Assembly (NCBI RefSeq): GCF_052180255.1
Contig: NZ_CP197466.1
Span: 3,658,001 to 3,722,000, forward strand
From: Paenibacillus_AM sp052180255
GTDB lineage: Bacteria > Bacillota > Bacilli > Paenibacillales > NBRC-103111
Direction of reading: 5' to 3'
Length of the DNA: 64,000 bases
Shown: positions 7,962 to 17,244 of the stretch, piece after piece
Numbering within the stretch: position 1 is the first letter of the stretch
Layout: every line of letters begins with the position of its first letter
Position numbers and translations under genes: made by a program
Notes under the pieces: generated by a model
What the model saw: only the letters and a program-made list of their open reading frames with translations
The model's database searches: none
What the model was told of the DNA's origin: nothing

Positions 7962-8733
7962 GTTAATCCTATTTACTGAGTAAATAAAGTATCACATATT
8001 CCAAAAGGTACCGTTTTGTCCAAAAGATAACCCTTTAGAATAGGCGATTTTCCAATCACTCAGGATGGTTTCATGATACCATGTAATTTTATAAAAAGCA
8101 ATAGTAGGCAGGGGCTGATTTCGGGTTCGAAAAAGGAGGGTCGGAATATTCTATATATTCATAACTTGTCTTAATCAACCATTTTAAATGTACAATTCTC
8201 CATTCCGAACTACCCTTTCATGAGATCGTCAATCCTGCGCTATCAAAGGGATTGAGCAATTTATGATTCAAAATATTGCTGTAAAATATTTCACCAAAAC
8301 TACAAAAATATTTGGTTTTATTTTCTAAATATAAAATTCAGAATTTTTAAAAAATATAAGCAAGAGAACCCAATTACGGTTATCTTTCCCCTATGCAAAA
8401 TATCCTTTTTAAAACGGTTTCAAAGCAAGTGAACTTTACTCTTTTTTTGGAAAAAAATAAGAAGAGCAGACTGCTACTCCGCCTACGTTATAGCATGATT
8501 ATTTATCTGGATATATATAACTGACTTCCCATTATTCAACCAAATGTCGCGCAATTGAGCTCCTATATCCTATGTCGCAATAGCGGATAAGGAACCGCAA
8601 TCTAACGAACATACTCAGTAGATAAAACCATCCGAAATTCGAAGTCGTAAATACTAATATATTATTCGCTCTAATGTTATTGTTGCCAGCCATCCTAACA
8701 TTATCCTGTGTTGAAAACACTTACATGAACCCA
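7962..8733. other. gene-free stretch upstream of the cold-shock gene
   Basis: About 770 AT-rich bases without a convincing gene. It should contain the promoter and leader of the cold-shock gene at its left end. A loose inverted repeat (around 8132-8146 and 8201-8217, GGGT-CGGAAT against ATTCCG-ACCC) encloses an AT-rich core. The short open frames present lack ribosome sites and recognisable sequence. Confidence 0.4.
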
Positions 8734-8773
8734 CAAAAAAAGAACCCTCGTGAGTTCGCACTCACAAAGGCTC
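8734..8773 (-). terminator. terminator of deoD
   Basis: Stem CCTC-GTGAGT / ACTCAC-AAAGG around a TCGC loop, with seven A on the left forming the U-tract for leftward transcription. It lies about 30 bases past the deoD stop codon. Confidence 0.75.
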
Positions 8774-8804
8774 TATTCCGCTTTTTAAGCTTATTTAAAA
8801 TGAT

Positions 8805-9509
8805 CTACTTCGCTACAGTTTGAAGCGCTACTTCGATCATCTCATTGAATGTTGTCTGTCTTTCTTCTGATGTCGTTTCCTCACCTGTAATGATGTGATC
8901 ACTAACCGTAAGAATGGTTAAAGCATTCACGCCAAAACGTGCTGCGATTGTGTAAAGGGCAGCAGCTTCCATCTCAACGGCAAACACGCCATGATTTGCG
9001 AGCTTTGTTACGATTTCTTTGTCATCATTATAGAAAACATCAGAAGATAATACGTTACCTACACGAATGTTCAAGCCTTTTGCAATACCTTGATCATATG
9101 CTTTGCGCATTAATTCAAAATTCGCAATCGGCGAGAAATCGTAGCCAGGGAATGCGTTGCGGTTCATAGATGAATTCGTACATGCAGCTTGTGCAATGAG
9201 AACATCACGTACACGAATATCTTTTTGAATCGCACCGCAAGTACCAACGCGAATCAAGTTCTTCACACCATAGCTATTGATTAGCTCATGAATGTAAATG
9301 GAAGCTGACGGCATACCCATGCCTGTTCCTTGTACGGAAACACGTTGACCTTGATAAGTCCCAGTGAAACCTAACATACCACGTACATTGTTATAGCAAG
9401 TTACGTCTTCCAAAAAAGTCTCCGCAATGTATTTCGCGCGAAGGGGATCACCTGGTAATAGAACGGATTCTGCGATATCTCCTGGTTTTGCTCCAATATG
9501 TATGCTCAT
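8805..9509 (-). CDS. deoD: purine nucleoside phosphorylase, DeoD type
   Basis: 234 residues, the normal length of hexameric DeoD. It cleaves purine (deoxy)nucleosides with phosphate in the salvage pathway. Visible features: N-terminal H-I-G-A-K-P-G-D-I-A, L-P-G-D-P-L-R-A (phosphate site), R-V-G-T-C-G-A, V-E-M-E-A-A-A-L (nucleoside site) and T-V-S-D-H (catalytic Asp). GGAGG lies 7 bases ahead of the ATG. The bacillithiol genes upstream read the same way, but a 41-base gap separates them. Confidence 0.95.
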   Translation of the reverse strand: MSIHIGAKPGDIAESVLLPGDPLRAKYIAETFLEDVTCYNNVRGMLGFTGTYQGQRVSVQGTGMGMPSASIYIHELINSYGVKNLIRVGTCGAIQKDIRVRDVLIAQAACTNSSMNRNAFPGYDFSPIANFELMRKAYDQGIAKGLNIRVGNVLSSDVFYNDDKEIVTKLANHGVFAVEMEAAALYTIAARFGVNALTILTVSDHIITGEETTSEERQTTFNEMIEVALQTVAK

Positions 9510-9550
9510 TGTGCTACCTCCATTAGTGGGATTGTTATTAGATGTTGGTG

Positions 9551-10261
9551 TTATTCAGTAAATAGGCTATCCTGATCTTTAGGAACATTGTTTCCATGAA
9601 TGAAATACTCCATTCGGCTAATATGACCAAGTGCTTCAGCGTCTGGTTTCCATACCCAATCTATAATTTCAGACTGAGAACGGTGTGCACGAAATGCAAG
9701 TAACTTGTTATATCGACCTGGCGTAATATCAATCGCCGTTACTTGGCTTGGATCAATCCCGTATTTCTCAGGATGCTTCATACTGTCACCGTACGAAATA
9801 TAATATAAATGCATCGGTTTGTCGAGCTTTCCTCTACGAACAATACGTTCAAACCCCGCTTTACAGAACTTGCCGATTGCGCAGTGATCTGGATGCCCAC
9901 CGAGCACTTCATGGAATGTTAAGACGACGTCCGGTCTAATCTCCTCGATAATCGCGGCAATTCGAACCTCCATGACATAAGGATCCTCGAATTCGACCGT
10001 TTTATCCAACACTTCCAGAAATTGAAGTCTGCTTATGCCTAATACACTGCAGGCTTCTTTCAGCTCAAGTTCTCTTGCGCTAGCGATTGTCTCTCGATTC
10101 AATACCGGCGGGTTACCGACCCTTCGACCCATTTCGCCGCGTGTTGCACAAACGAGTGAAATTTCTGCCCCTTCTTTTGCATACTTAGCAAGGGTTCCTC
10201 CACAGATGAAAGACTCATCATCCGGATGCGCCAGTACGAGTAAGATTTTACGTACCGTCAT
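9551..10261 (-). CDS. bshB2: bacillithiol biosynthesis deacetylase
   Basis: 236 residues of the GlcNAc-PI de-N-acetylase (LmbE) family. Zinc-binding A-H-P-D-D-E near residue 12 and the H-P-D-H near 123 are present. The enzyme removes acetate from GlcNAc-malate in bacillithiol synthesis; related LmbE enzymes act on other GlcNAc conjugates. The next gene upstream is a YojF homologue, and the B. subtilis bshB2 (yojG) gene also follows yojF, which supports this paralogue assignment. The two reading frames overlap by 14 bases, implying coupled translation. Confidence 0.88.
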   Translation of the reverse strand: MTVRKILLVLAHPDDESFICGGTLAKYAKEGAEISLVCATRGEMGRRVGNPPVLNRETIASARELELKEACSVLGISRLQFLEVLDKTVEFEDPYVMEVRIAAIIEEIRPDVVLTFHEVLGGHPDHCAIGKFCKAGFERIVRRGKLDKPMHLYYISYGDSMKHPEKYGIDPSQVTAIDITPGRYNKLLAFRAHRSQSEIIDWVWKPDAEALGHISRMEYFIHGNNVPKDQDSLFTE

Positions 10262-10589
10262 AGGTACTCACTCCTTTAGTAAAATGAAACGGTCTTAAGC
10301 TCAGTTCAAGCACAGTTGTAATCCGACCTTGATCATCATGCCCTGCAAGAAGCAATCTCTCTTCTGATTCGCTCACATAATGGGTCAAACCTTCCATGCG
10401 AATCCAGCCGTTATATGGAATTCGAATCGCAACCCGATAAGGGCCTTCACCTGCAATCATGCATTGTTCCACTTCCACGGATATGTTACGAAGAAATCCA
10501 CCTGGAATCGCCTCCGCATGAACGTACACCTGCTGCCCAATAAAAGCTCTCAGTGCTTGACTCACAGTTGATTTGTGTATCGATTTCAT
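10248..10589 (-). CDS. yojF: YojF-like protein (DUF1806)
   Basis: 113 residues, cytosolic, no membrane segment. The family is always small and is found next to the bacillithiol deacetylase gene, but its biochemical role is not known to me. The sequence is beta-rich (Y-R-V-A-I-R-I-P-Y-N-G-W-I). AAAGGA lies 8 bases before the ATG. It overlaps bshB2 downstream and is probably the first gene of a two-gene operon. Confidence 0.85.
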   Translation of the reverse strand: MKSIHKSTVSQALRAFIGQQVYVHAEAIPGGFLRNISVEVEQCMIAGEGPYRVAIRIPYNGWIRMEGLTHYVSESEERLLLAGHDDQGRITTVLELSLRPFHFTKGVSTYDGT

Positions 10590-10644
10590 GGGTTCATTCC
10601 TTTCTCGTTACTACTGGAAAATTCATTATTTATTATAGCATATG

Positions 10645-10673
10645 CAAAAACGAGATACCTATGGTACCTCGTT
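10645..10673 (-). terminator. terminator of the azoreductase gene
   Basis: Hairpin AACGAG-A-TACC / GGTA-C-CTCGTT with an A-run on its left that gives the U-tract for leftward transcription, 14 bases beyond the stop codon. Confidence 0.75.
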
Positions 10674-10686
10674 GTAAAAACTTCGA

Positions 10687-11304
10687 TTAGAATACAAGCG
10701 CTAAGTCGCGGACTTTTTCTAAACCATCTTGCACTAAAGCTTCTGCTTTGTCTGGGTATTGGTTGTGACCTTGGATAATCACCTTTTGCAAATCTTGTAT
10801 GCCAAACAAGGAGAATGAACGTGTCACTAAATTCACACACATTTCGTTTTGCGCATTGGAGTAATCTCCACCACTAGCGTTAAGAAGAGCTACTTTCTTG
10901 TCTTTTACAAGACCTACTGGGCCTTCAGCTGTGTAACCGAATGTGATTCCAGCTTGGTTCAAGTAGTCGATATAAGTGTGAAGAGGAGCTGGCATTGTAG
11001 CGTTCCAAAGTGGGAATGCAATCATCACTTTATCTGCAGCAAGGAATTGGTTCAAGTATTTGTTCACAATTTCAGTTGCTTGCTGCTCATCCGCTGTTAA
11101 CTCATAGCCAGCACGAACTTTGTACATGCCGTTAATCATATCGTTACCGTAGTACGGAAGGTTTTCTGCGAATAAATCCAATTCTGTAATGTTATCGTTC
11201 GGGTGAGATTCGCGGTATTTCGTTACGAATGCATCATACATTTTTACAGAAACAGATTGCTCAATTGCACGAGGGTTAGCTTTAATTAATAATACGTTTG
11301 ACAT
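10687..11304 (-). CDS. azoR: FMN-dependent NADH-azoreductase
   Basis: 205 residues of the flavodoxin-like AzoR/AcpD quinone reductase family, which reduces quinones and azo compounds with NADH. The FMN phosphate region K-A-N-P-R near the start and F-P-L-W-N-A-T-M-P-A-P-L are visible, as is the L-N-A-S-G-G near 140. I start at the ATG at 11304 (M-S-N-V-L-L-I); a GTG four codons earlier is possible but too close to the GGAG site. The gene is a single unit with its own terminator; the AT-rich upstream region faces the divergent ROK gene. Confidence 0.9.
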   Translation of the reverse strand: MSNVLLIKANPRAIEQSVSVKMYDAFVTKYRESHPNDNITELDLFAENLPYYGNDMINGMYKVRAGYELTADEQQATEIVNKYLNQFLAADKVMIAFPLWNATMPAPLHTYIDYLNQAGITFGYTAEGPVGLVKDKKVALLNASGGDYSNAQNEMCVNLVTRSFSLFGIQDLQKVIIQGHNQYPDKAEALVQDGLEKVRDLALVF

Positions 11305-11571
11305 GTTGGTTAACACTCCAATATTTAAATTTTAGTTTACAAACTTAATAGTATATAAAGTATATTATATAATCTTCTACTCTTTGTCAATATAATTTAC
11401 TAATTTTAAATTAGTACCTTTAAAAATATGGAAATTTATTAATTAATATCTTAAATTAAAGATATAAGGGTGTCAAGTATGTGTGTCGCATACATTGATT
11501 ATTTTCCTTTATGTGTTAATTGCACTATACTTATGTCACAATGATTCCTGGCGGGAGGCTGGAGAAAAAAT

Positions 11572-12786
11572 ATGGTGAACAACCTATTTCGAGACATCAT
11601 TAAAAAAAGAAATGATAAGGAAATTTACCACATCATTCGCAACCACACCCTCATTTCTAAGCTAGAGCTGCTGGAGCTTGCTAACCTGACAGGAAGCACG
11701 TTGACACGAACACTCGAAGATTTATGTATGCAGCAGCTTATTACAGAAGCTGGATTCGGTGAATCCACAGGTGGACGAAAGCCAATCCTGTATGCGATTA
11801 ACCCTACTTTTGCCTACATTTTTGGTCTGGAAATATCTCGGACTTCCTCCATGCTCGTTTTGTATGATTTTGCTATGAATAAAATAGATGATGTGCACTG
11901 GAAAATGTCACATGAGACTACATCAGACGTTTTCTTAAAAGATGTCGTTCTAACCGTAAGAACGATGCTGGAAAAGCACCAAATTACGACTTCACAGGTG
12001 CTTGGACTAGGTATTGGTGCTGTTGGGCCGCTCGATCCAATAACCGGAACGATTCTATCACCTTTACACTTCCCTGCGACGGGTTGGAGCGATATTCATA
12101 TTCGTGATGACTTGGAGCGTGAACTCAATCTCCTCGTGTTGTTAGACATCGGTGTAAACACTGCGATTATAGGAGAATATTGGTCAGAGGGCATTAAGAA
12201 GTATCCACTGATGCTCTATATTCATGCTGGGATTGGCGTGCGCTCTTCGATGTTATATCAAGGACACATTATGCCTGGAAATGCTGCCATGGAGCAATCA
12301 ATTGGGCAGATGATCATTCAATCTGATGGTATTCGGCTAAGTGATACAGGGAACTATGGCAGCTTGGAATCGTATGTAACAATCCCTGCTTTATTAAATC
12401 GTGCTCAAACACTCTTAAGGCAAGGGCGAGCAAGCAGCTTGAAGATGATCCAGAAGGATATAGAGCAACTAACATTCTCGGATCTAAAAGAAGCACTGCA
12501 AGATCAAGATCCACTTGCAATTGAACTATTTACGCAATCCGCCTGTTACTTCGGAATTGGGCTTGCGAACATGATTAACCTGCTGCATCCCGATAAAATA
12601 TTATTGGGCGGACCTTTAGTCAGCAGCGCCCCACTCTTCTACGAAGTCAGCACGCGGGTTGCATTGGAAAAGACATGTGGGTATCCCGATTATGAACCGG
12701 AATTTACTTTAGGTAATTTAGGGGAAGAAGCGATCACCTACGGTGCCGCGGTTATGGTGATGAATAAATTGACGGGAACTGGATAG
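11572..12786 (+). CDS. ROK-family transcriptional regulator
   Basis: 404 residues: an N-terminal winged helix-turn-helix (about 20-75, L-S-K-L-E-L-L-E-L-A-N-L-T-G-S-T-L-T-R-T-L) and a ROK sugar-kinase-like ATPase domain (about 85-400) with G-L-G-I-G-A-V-G-P-L-D. The family covers NagC/XylR-type repressors. The usual zinc-binding C-x-C-G-x-x-G-C motif is not evident; the N-terminal ligand region is intact. No sugar operon is adjacent, so its target is unknown. GGAG lies about 9 bases before the ATG. Confidence 0.85.
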   Translation: MVNNLFRDIIKKRNDKEIYHIIRNHTLISKLELLELANLTGSTLTRTLEDLCMQQLITEAGFGESTGGRKPILYAINPTFAYIFGLEISRTSSMLVLYDFAMNKIDDVHWKMSHETTSDVFLKDVVLTVRTMLEKHQITTSQVLGLGIGAVGPLDPITGTILSPLHFPATGWSDIHIRDDLERELNLLVLLDIGVNTAIIGEYWSEGIKKYPLMLYIHAGIGVRSSMLYQGHIMPGNAAMEQSIGQMIIQSDGIRLSDTGNYGSLESYVTIPALLNRAQTLLRQGRASSLKMIQKDIEQLTFSDLKEALQDQDPLAIELFTQSACYFGIGLANMINLLHPDKILLGGPLVSSAPLFYEVSTRVALEKTCGYPDYEPEFTLGNLGEEAITYGAAVMVMNKLTGTG

Positions 12787-12796
12787 TAAATAGATC

Positions 12797-13411
12797 TTAA
12801 TAGGCAAGCCCAACGGAGGTTTTATGATGTCTCTTTTGTGGGAGTGCATGCAGTAAAAAGTGAGCGACGTCAGCGCGAGATATTTTCTGGCCTCCGATAG
12901 GTACGCCTTGTATCGTTGCACGGTATTTACCCGTAAGCGGTGTATCAATTAAATGTAGTGGACGTGCAATTGTCCAGTTTACATTGTTGGATTTGATAAC
13001 TTCAACAGCTCGGCGATGATCAGCTAATACGTTACGCAAAAATATTTTGGAAGCCATTCCCACGATTCCCGGTATTTCATTGTAAATACCTGCCGCAGCT
13101 ACATATAAAACGCGGTTCACTCCACTGCTGTTCATCCCCTCAACAATGTGACCTGCCATCTCTGTTAATACCGAAGTTCTACCCATTCCACGTGACCCCA
13201 GGCATGAAACAACGGCATCGTGATTTGCAATCGCCTCAGTTACAGCCTCTGGATCACAAGCATCTCCAACAATCACACGTAAATTAGGATCGGTCATATT
13301 GAAATTCGACAGCGTTCTTACAAATGCGGTCACTTGATGTCCTGATTCCAGCGCTTGCTGGACAAAATGTTGTCCCGTTCCTCCACTTGCACCAAACACA
13401 ATGATGTTCAT
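12797..13411 (-). CDS. NAD(P)-binding atypical SDR / NmrA-like protein
   Basis: 204 residues. Rossmann fold with F-G-A-S-G-G-T-G at residues 5-12 and the A-D-H-R-R-A / N-W-T-I-A-R-P features of the atypical short-chain dehydrogenase group (YwnB-like). The typical catalytic Y-x-x-x-K is not evident, so it may sense or bind NAD(P)H rather than oxidise a substrate. GGGGAGGG precedes the ATG. It converges with the ROK gene, ending 10 bases from it. Confidence 0.85.
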   Translation of the reverse strand: MNIIVFGASGGTGQHFVQQALESGHQVTAFVRTLSNFNMTDPNLRVIVGDACDPEAVTEAIANHDAVVSCLGSRGMGRTSVLTEMAGHIVEGMNSSGVNRVLYVAAAGIYNEIPGIVGMASKIFLRNVLADHRRAVEVIKSNNVNWTIARPLHLIDTPLTGKYRATIQGVPIGGQKISRADVAHFLLHALPQKRHHKTSVGLAY

Positions 13412-13494
13412 TGTATCCCTCCCCTTAGGCTTAGTTGGTTAAAACTTCTCTTGTACACAGTATTCTTTTACCATAAAGGAAATTACTTCCAAGG

Positions 13495-15594
13495 TCAATT
13501 TCGTTCGAGAATCGCATGGGTCAGTCTGCCTTGAAGTGCTAATCGAAGGATGCGATCTGTCAATGTTCCATAAGGATGGAAAATATTCTGCTTCTGTATC
13601 TTGTGTGTAAATAAGGCGTTCACATCGTAGATAGCTTGTGAGGCAAATTGGATATTCCTTAACAAAGACTCGATTTGCTTGATGATCACCCGCTGTTCGT
13701 CGAGTGGTGGGATTGGGATCGACAAGTTGGCGAGCGACATTTTCCGAATAGAGGGCACTGCACTTGCTTGGGAGAGTTCATAAAAATCAATTGTCATTGA
13801 CCAATAATACACAAAACGATGATGGACGTAGGTTGGATTGCATGAAAAAGCCATGAGGTTATTATCGATACATGCAGGAGTACGGAGGAGTGCACGTCGG
13901 TTAAGCTTAATCGCTTCACCTATTTTGGCAAACAGAACAGCATGAGCAGGGACTAGGGGTACGCGCAGTTCGGCTCGGGCTTCCTCTGTGAGGGTATCTT
14001 TGGCAGTTGGTAAGAAGCCATCCCCACCCGCTTCACTAAGGCTTCCCACCTTATAGAAGGAAATACTACCTGTTGTATCTCCTTGAAAAGAACGTGGAAA
14101 CGCGGAACCGTGGTGAAATGCACCCACATCTCCCCAAGATGCCAATCTCCAATGATCGGGAATGTGATGATTAGTATGCATATCGATGCTGCTCAAATAC
14201 TGTGAAATAGTGCTCATTCGGAGAGCCGCTTGTTGCAGTTTATTTACCGCTTCTTCTGTCGTATTGATGAGTTGTGGGATGGGGTCTTGCGTTGGGGTTG
14301 ATACGTTGTCTGTAAGTAGACCCAGATCTAAGCGGTTTCCTAAAGAACGAATGTCATCACGAGTGATGACCTGCCATCGCGCATCGATAATCTTTGAACG
14401 ATCTGATGATGTATAAGCAGTAATAAATGGTTCGAAATGTGCTGCTGTCAGTGGTGTACGCTTCCCAAATCGCGGCATGTCCGATCTTAAATCGTAGAAC
14501 CATACTTCCTTCGTATTCCCTGTGGTTTCAAGTCCTTGATTGAAAAAGAGGACATTCGTCTTCACACCCTGCGCATAGAAAATACCAGTAGGCAACCGCA
14601 GGATGGTATGAAGATTGCACTTATCCATCAGTTCTTCACGGATTCTTGTCCCTTCTCCATCTTGAAATAATACATGATCCGGTACCACTACCGCCGCACG
14701 AGCTGTCTTATTCAACTTCAGACTGTTCACGATTAATTGAAGGAATTGAAATGGTTTATTAGACGTTACATAACTTGAGTCAGTGCGAGGCATTTTTCCT
14801 CCCTTTTTCGTGCCAAAAGGGGGGTTGGTTAGAATGACATCATATTGTTGCTGGGACTTATTCTCGACTCGTGTAAGCGAATCACCTTGGGTAATGGGAC
14901 CCTCAATTCCATGCAGCAGCGCATTCATCAGTGCCAGACGATGCGTTTCCTGCACAAGTTCACACCCTGAAAAAGCTTGATCCCGTTGAAACTCGATTTG
15001 CTGCTCACTTAAATCTTGGTAGCTGTCCGTCTGGCTTCTTACATAATTACTTGCCGCTACCATGAATCCAAAAGTACCTGCTGCAGGGTCATTGCAGGTT
15101 TCTCCCGGTCTTGGACTCACGAGCTTTACGATCACATCTATTAAAAGCCGTGGGGTAAAATATTGCCCTGCCCCGGACTTCTTTTCCCCTGCATTCTTCT
15201 CCAACAAGCCTTCGTACAGGTTTCCTAAACCTTCCTCATTCGCGCTATACCAATCAATGGCATCGATTGCACGGATCATTTGCTCCAAGTTGTTCGGACG
15301 ATCGATACGAGTTGCTGCATGAGCATAAATTTGGCGTACATACTTACTAGCTACGGTAGATCCGAGATCGATAAGCAGGTTACGATAATGCTGCATCAAC
15401 TCCGCTCCCTGAAGTGCAACAAGTGTATCCCATCGATAGGACTGCGGGATAAGAGCCTCTTTCCCTCTTTCCTTCAATAGCTTGAGAAATAATAAATAAG
15501 TAAGCTCCGTCACGTACTCATGATAGACAATCCCGTCATCTCGGAGCACATCGCATAGTCTCCATAACTTTCCCACGAACTCTTGCGTCTGCAT
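13495..15594 (-). CDS. orphan Type I DNA methylase fused to a half-specificity subunit (HsdM-HsdS)
   Basis: 699 residues. Residues 1-150 match the HsdM N-terminal helical domain. The N6-adenine methylase core follows, with N-D-P-A-A-G-T-F-G-F (SAM site) and the catalytic N-P-P-F at about 255. From about 480 comes one target-recognition domain (I-P-D-H-W-R-L-A-S-W-G-D...) and one conserved helix (P-P-L-D-E-Q-R-V-I-I-K-Q-I-E-S-L-L). Only one recognition half is present, so a dimer would be expected to read a symmetrical site. No HsdR restriction subunit lies nearby, so it is either a solitary methylase or a partner of a distant enzyme. Confidence 0.88.
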   Translation of the reverse strand: MQTQEFVGKLWRLCDVLRDDGIVYHEYVTELTYLLFLKLLKERGKEALIPQSYRWDTLVALQGAELMQHYRNLLIDLGSTVASKYVRQIYAHAATRIDRPNNLEQMIRAIDAIDWYSANEEGLGNLYEGLLEKNAGEKKSGAGQYFTPRLLIDVIVKLVSPRPGETCNDPAAGTFGFMVAASNYVRSQTDSYQDLSEQQIEFQRDQAFSGCELVQETHRLALMNALLHGIEGPITQGDSLTRVENKSQQQYDVILTNPPFGTKKGGKMPRTDSSYVTSNKPFQFLQLIVNSLKLNKTARAAVVVPDHVLFQDGEGTRIREELMDKCNLHTILRLPTGIFYAQGVKTNVLFFNQGLETTGNTKEVWFYDLRSDMPRFGKRTPLTAAHFEPFITAYTSSDRSKIIDARWQVITRDDIRSLGNRLDLGLLTDNVSTPTQDPIPQLINTTEEAVNKLQQAALRMSTISQYLSSIDMHTNHHIPDHWRLASWGDVGAFHHGSAFPRSFQGDTTGSISFYKVGSLSEAGGDGFLPTAKDTLTEEARAELRVPLVPAHAVLFAKIGEAIKLNRRALLRTPACIDNNLMAFSCNPTYVHHRFVYYWSMTIDFYELSQASAVPSIRKMSLANLSIPIPPLDEQRVIIKQIESLLRNIQFASQAIYDVNALFTHKIQKQNIFHPYGTLTDRILRLALQGRLTHAILERN

Positions 15595-15624
15595 CGGGTT
15601 AGGATCGTTCCTCTCGGCTAAGGA

Positions 15625-16341
15625 TTATTGTTGCTCGTTACCTAGATAAATAGGGTCGATTGCTGTCTCTGTCACTAGTTGATCCGTGCATGTCAGAAGA
15701 TAAGCCTTGGCTGCTTGTCTTGAACTTACGACTTGATGAATGTGATCATTCCGGTAATGTACAGCTACACCGTCATCCATGGCGATTCCGTTGCCAATTT
15801 TATTTTCCAAAAGCAATTGGTGATATCCGGGTCTTCGATCAGACTCCCCATCATAGTGAGGGCAACTGCTGCCTGATAGCAGACCTAAGCATCTTAAGCT
15901 CGTCAGCTCACCGGGTATAGAGTCCGTTACACCTTCTTCATACCAGCAAATGGAACCTGCACTAAGTCCTGCTAATATGACCCCGTTGTCCCAAGCATTT
16001 CGAATGATCTGATCCAGACCCCACTCTCTCCATAACACAAGCATATTCCTCGTATTCCCGCCACCAACATATAGAATATCCTGCTCTAGTATGTACGCTT
16101 CTAGATTTCTTGGATGTTTCTTAAACAAAGCAAGATGGGAAGGGACACAAGAATGCTGTTGAAAAGCTTGATAGAATCGCTCTATATAGCCTTCTGAATC
16201 TCCACTGGCAGTTGGGATAAAGCATACTTTCGGTTGAGTCGATTTCGCTTGTTTCAAAATATATTGATCCAGCAGAGGATTCTCGGGTTCCATTGAAAAC
16301 CCTCCGCCACCCATGGCAATGATTTGTCTCAGTGGTATCAA
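15625..16341 (-). CDS. peptidase E-like protein (S51, class I glutamine amidotransferase fold)
   Basis: About 238 residues. G-L-S-A-G-S holds the nucleophile Ser, and G-G-G-N-T and H-Y-D-G-E are the other S51 landmarks. Characterised members cleave Asp-Xaa dipeptides in the cytosol. A longer frame upstream overlaps ridA and is unlikely. The best starts are TTG at 16341 or CTG at 16332; the latter lies 9 bases after a perfect AAGGAG and gives the family-like beginning (M)-R-Q-I-I-A-M-G-G-G-G-F-S. Either way it begins a few bases after the ridA stop, so translation is probably coupled. Confidence 0.85.
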   Translation of the reverse strand: MIPLRQIIAMGGGGFSMEPENPLLDQYILKQAKSTQPKVCFIPTASGDSEGYIERFYQAFQQHSCVPSHLALFKKHPRNLEAYILEQDILYVGGGNTRNMLVLWREWGLDQIIRNAWDNGVILAGLSAGSICWYEEGVTDSIPGELTSLRCLGLLSGSSCPHYDGESDRRPGYHQLLLENKIGNGIAMDDGVAVHYRNDHIHQVVSSRQAAKAYLLTCTDQLVTETAIDPIYLGNEQQ

Positions 16342-16345
16342 CTCC

Positions 16346-16801
16346 TTACCCTTCAATTTGAAAGATCGAATCAATAATAATCGGTAGATTCGCTCTGACA
16401 GACGCCGCTCCGAATACAGAGCGAGCATGCATACCCTTTTCCCCGAATACTTCAATCATCAACTCCGAGCAGCCGTCTAACACTTTGGCATGTTCTTCAA
16501 ACAATGGGTCTGCATTCACAAATCCTTGAATCTTAACAACTTGTTTCACCTTATCTAGCGTTCCTAATGCTTCTTTTACAACAGCAAGAACTTCAATCCC
16601 TGCTAATCTTGCAAAATGATACCCTTGCTGCGTCGTGAATTCTTGACCAAGCTTGCCCTTTGGTTTTCCTTGCGGTCCTTTTCCCGAAACATACAAGAAT
16701 CCATTTGCGATTACAAAGTTGGCATATTGGGCGGCCGGGCTGCTTGCTTCTGGAAGTTCAATTCCGAGTGTCACTAGTCTTTGATCAATAGATTGTGTCA
16801 T
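16346..16801 (-). CDS. RidA family protein (YjgF/UK114)
   Basis: 151 residues. The family hydrolyses reactive enamine/imine intermediates released by PLP enzymes such as serine and threonine dehydratases; a serine dehydratase pair is encoded 1 kb upstream. A-S-V-R-A-N-L-P (Arg that binds the substrate carboxylate) is near the end. ATG at 16801 follows GGAGG by 9 bases. It belongs to the longer RidA subgroup (about 150 residues rather than 125), whose exact substrate is less clear. Confidence 0.87.
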   Translation of the reverse strand: MTQSIDQRLVTLGIELPEASSPAAQYANFVIANGFLYVSGKGPQGKPKGKLGQEFTTQQGYHFARLAGIEVLAVVKEALGTLDKVKQVVKIQGFVNADPLFEEHAKVLDGCSELMIEVFGEKGMHARSVFGAASVRANLPIIIDSIFQIEG

Positions 16802-16840
16802 ATGGAGGACCTCCAACTATATTTTATTTAAATTATCTCG

Positions 16841-17220
16841 TCATTTCACCTTCGCAATCACACGTGCTACTGATGAATCTGCTCTTATGTGAAGGGGTAG
16901 CGCTATGATTTCAAACGACTCTGCATGCAGAAGTTGATCCAAATTCGTTAAGTTTTCAATGATTAGAACCCGATTGTGAAACAAGCATTTATGTACTTCA
17001 AAAGGGTACTTGTCGGGTGAAGGCATATCCATGCCCACCATCTTAACCTGCTTCCTAACTAACAATTCTGCAAATTCTACTGTCAAAACAGGATGCTCTG
17101 TAAAGTATGTATCTTGTCCAAAATATTGACTGTGGCCTGTATACAAAATCACGATTTGATGTGGTTTGATAAGTAAACGGGTATTCCGTTCTGGATTAGA
17201 TGTGAGAGTTCAATTAACAT
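16841..17220 (-). pseudogene. cyclase (kynurenine formamidase-like) gene with a large internal deletion
   Basis: A start codon at 17220 with AAGGAG upstream opens MLIELSHLIQNGIPVYLSN, a typical cyclase N-terminus, which then stops out of frame. Another frame entered near 17160 gives P-H-Q-I-V-I-L-Y-T-G-H-S-Q and continues as the normal C-terminal third to 16841. The middle, including the metal-binding H-x-G-T-H-x-D motif, is missing (about 80 residues by comparison with the family), so the product cannot be active. The call rests on both ends being recognisable. Confidence 0.8.
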
Positions 17221-17244
17221 GGGATGGTTCTCCTTTATTATTAT

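Noticed and set aside
8577..8600. CCGCAA at about 8.6 kb, and hexamers in deoD, comQ and antiporter genes, as further ComA sites
   Set aside because: They are single hexamers, mostly inside coding sequence, at the density expected by chance.
8532..8720. Leftward 62-codon open frame in the gene-free stretch near 8.6 kb
   Set aside because: It starts with GTG without a ribosome site, its composition is not protein-like and it overlaps the deoD terminator side.
11572..12786. Glucokinase or NagC identity for the ROK protein
   Set aside because: The N-terminal helix-turn-helix shows that it is a regulator, and no sugar operon is close enough to name it.
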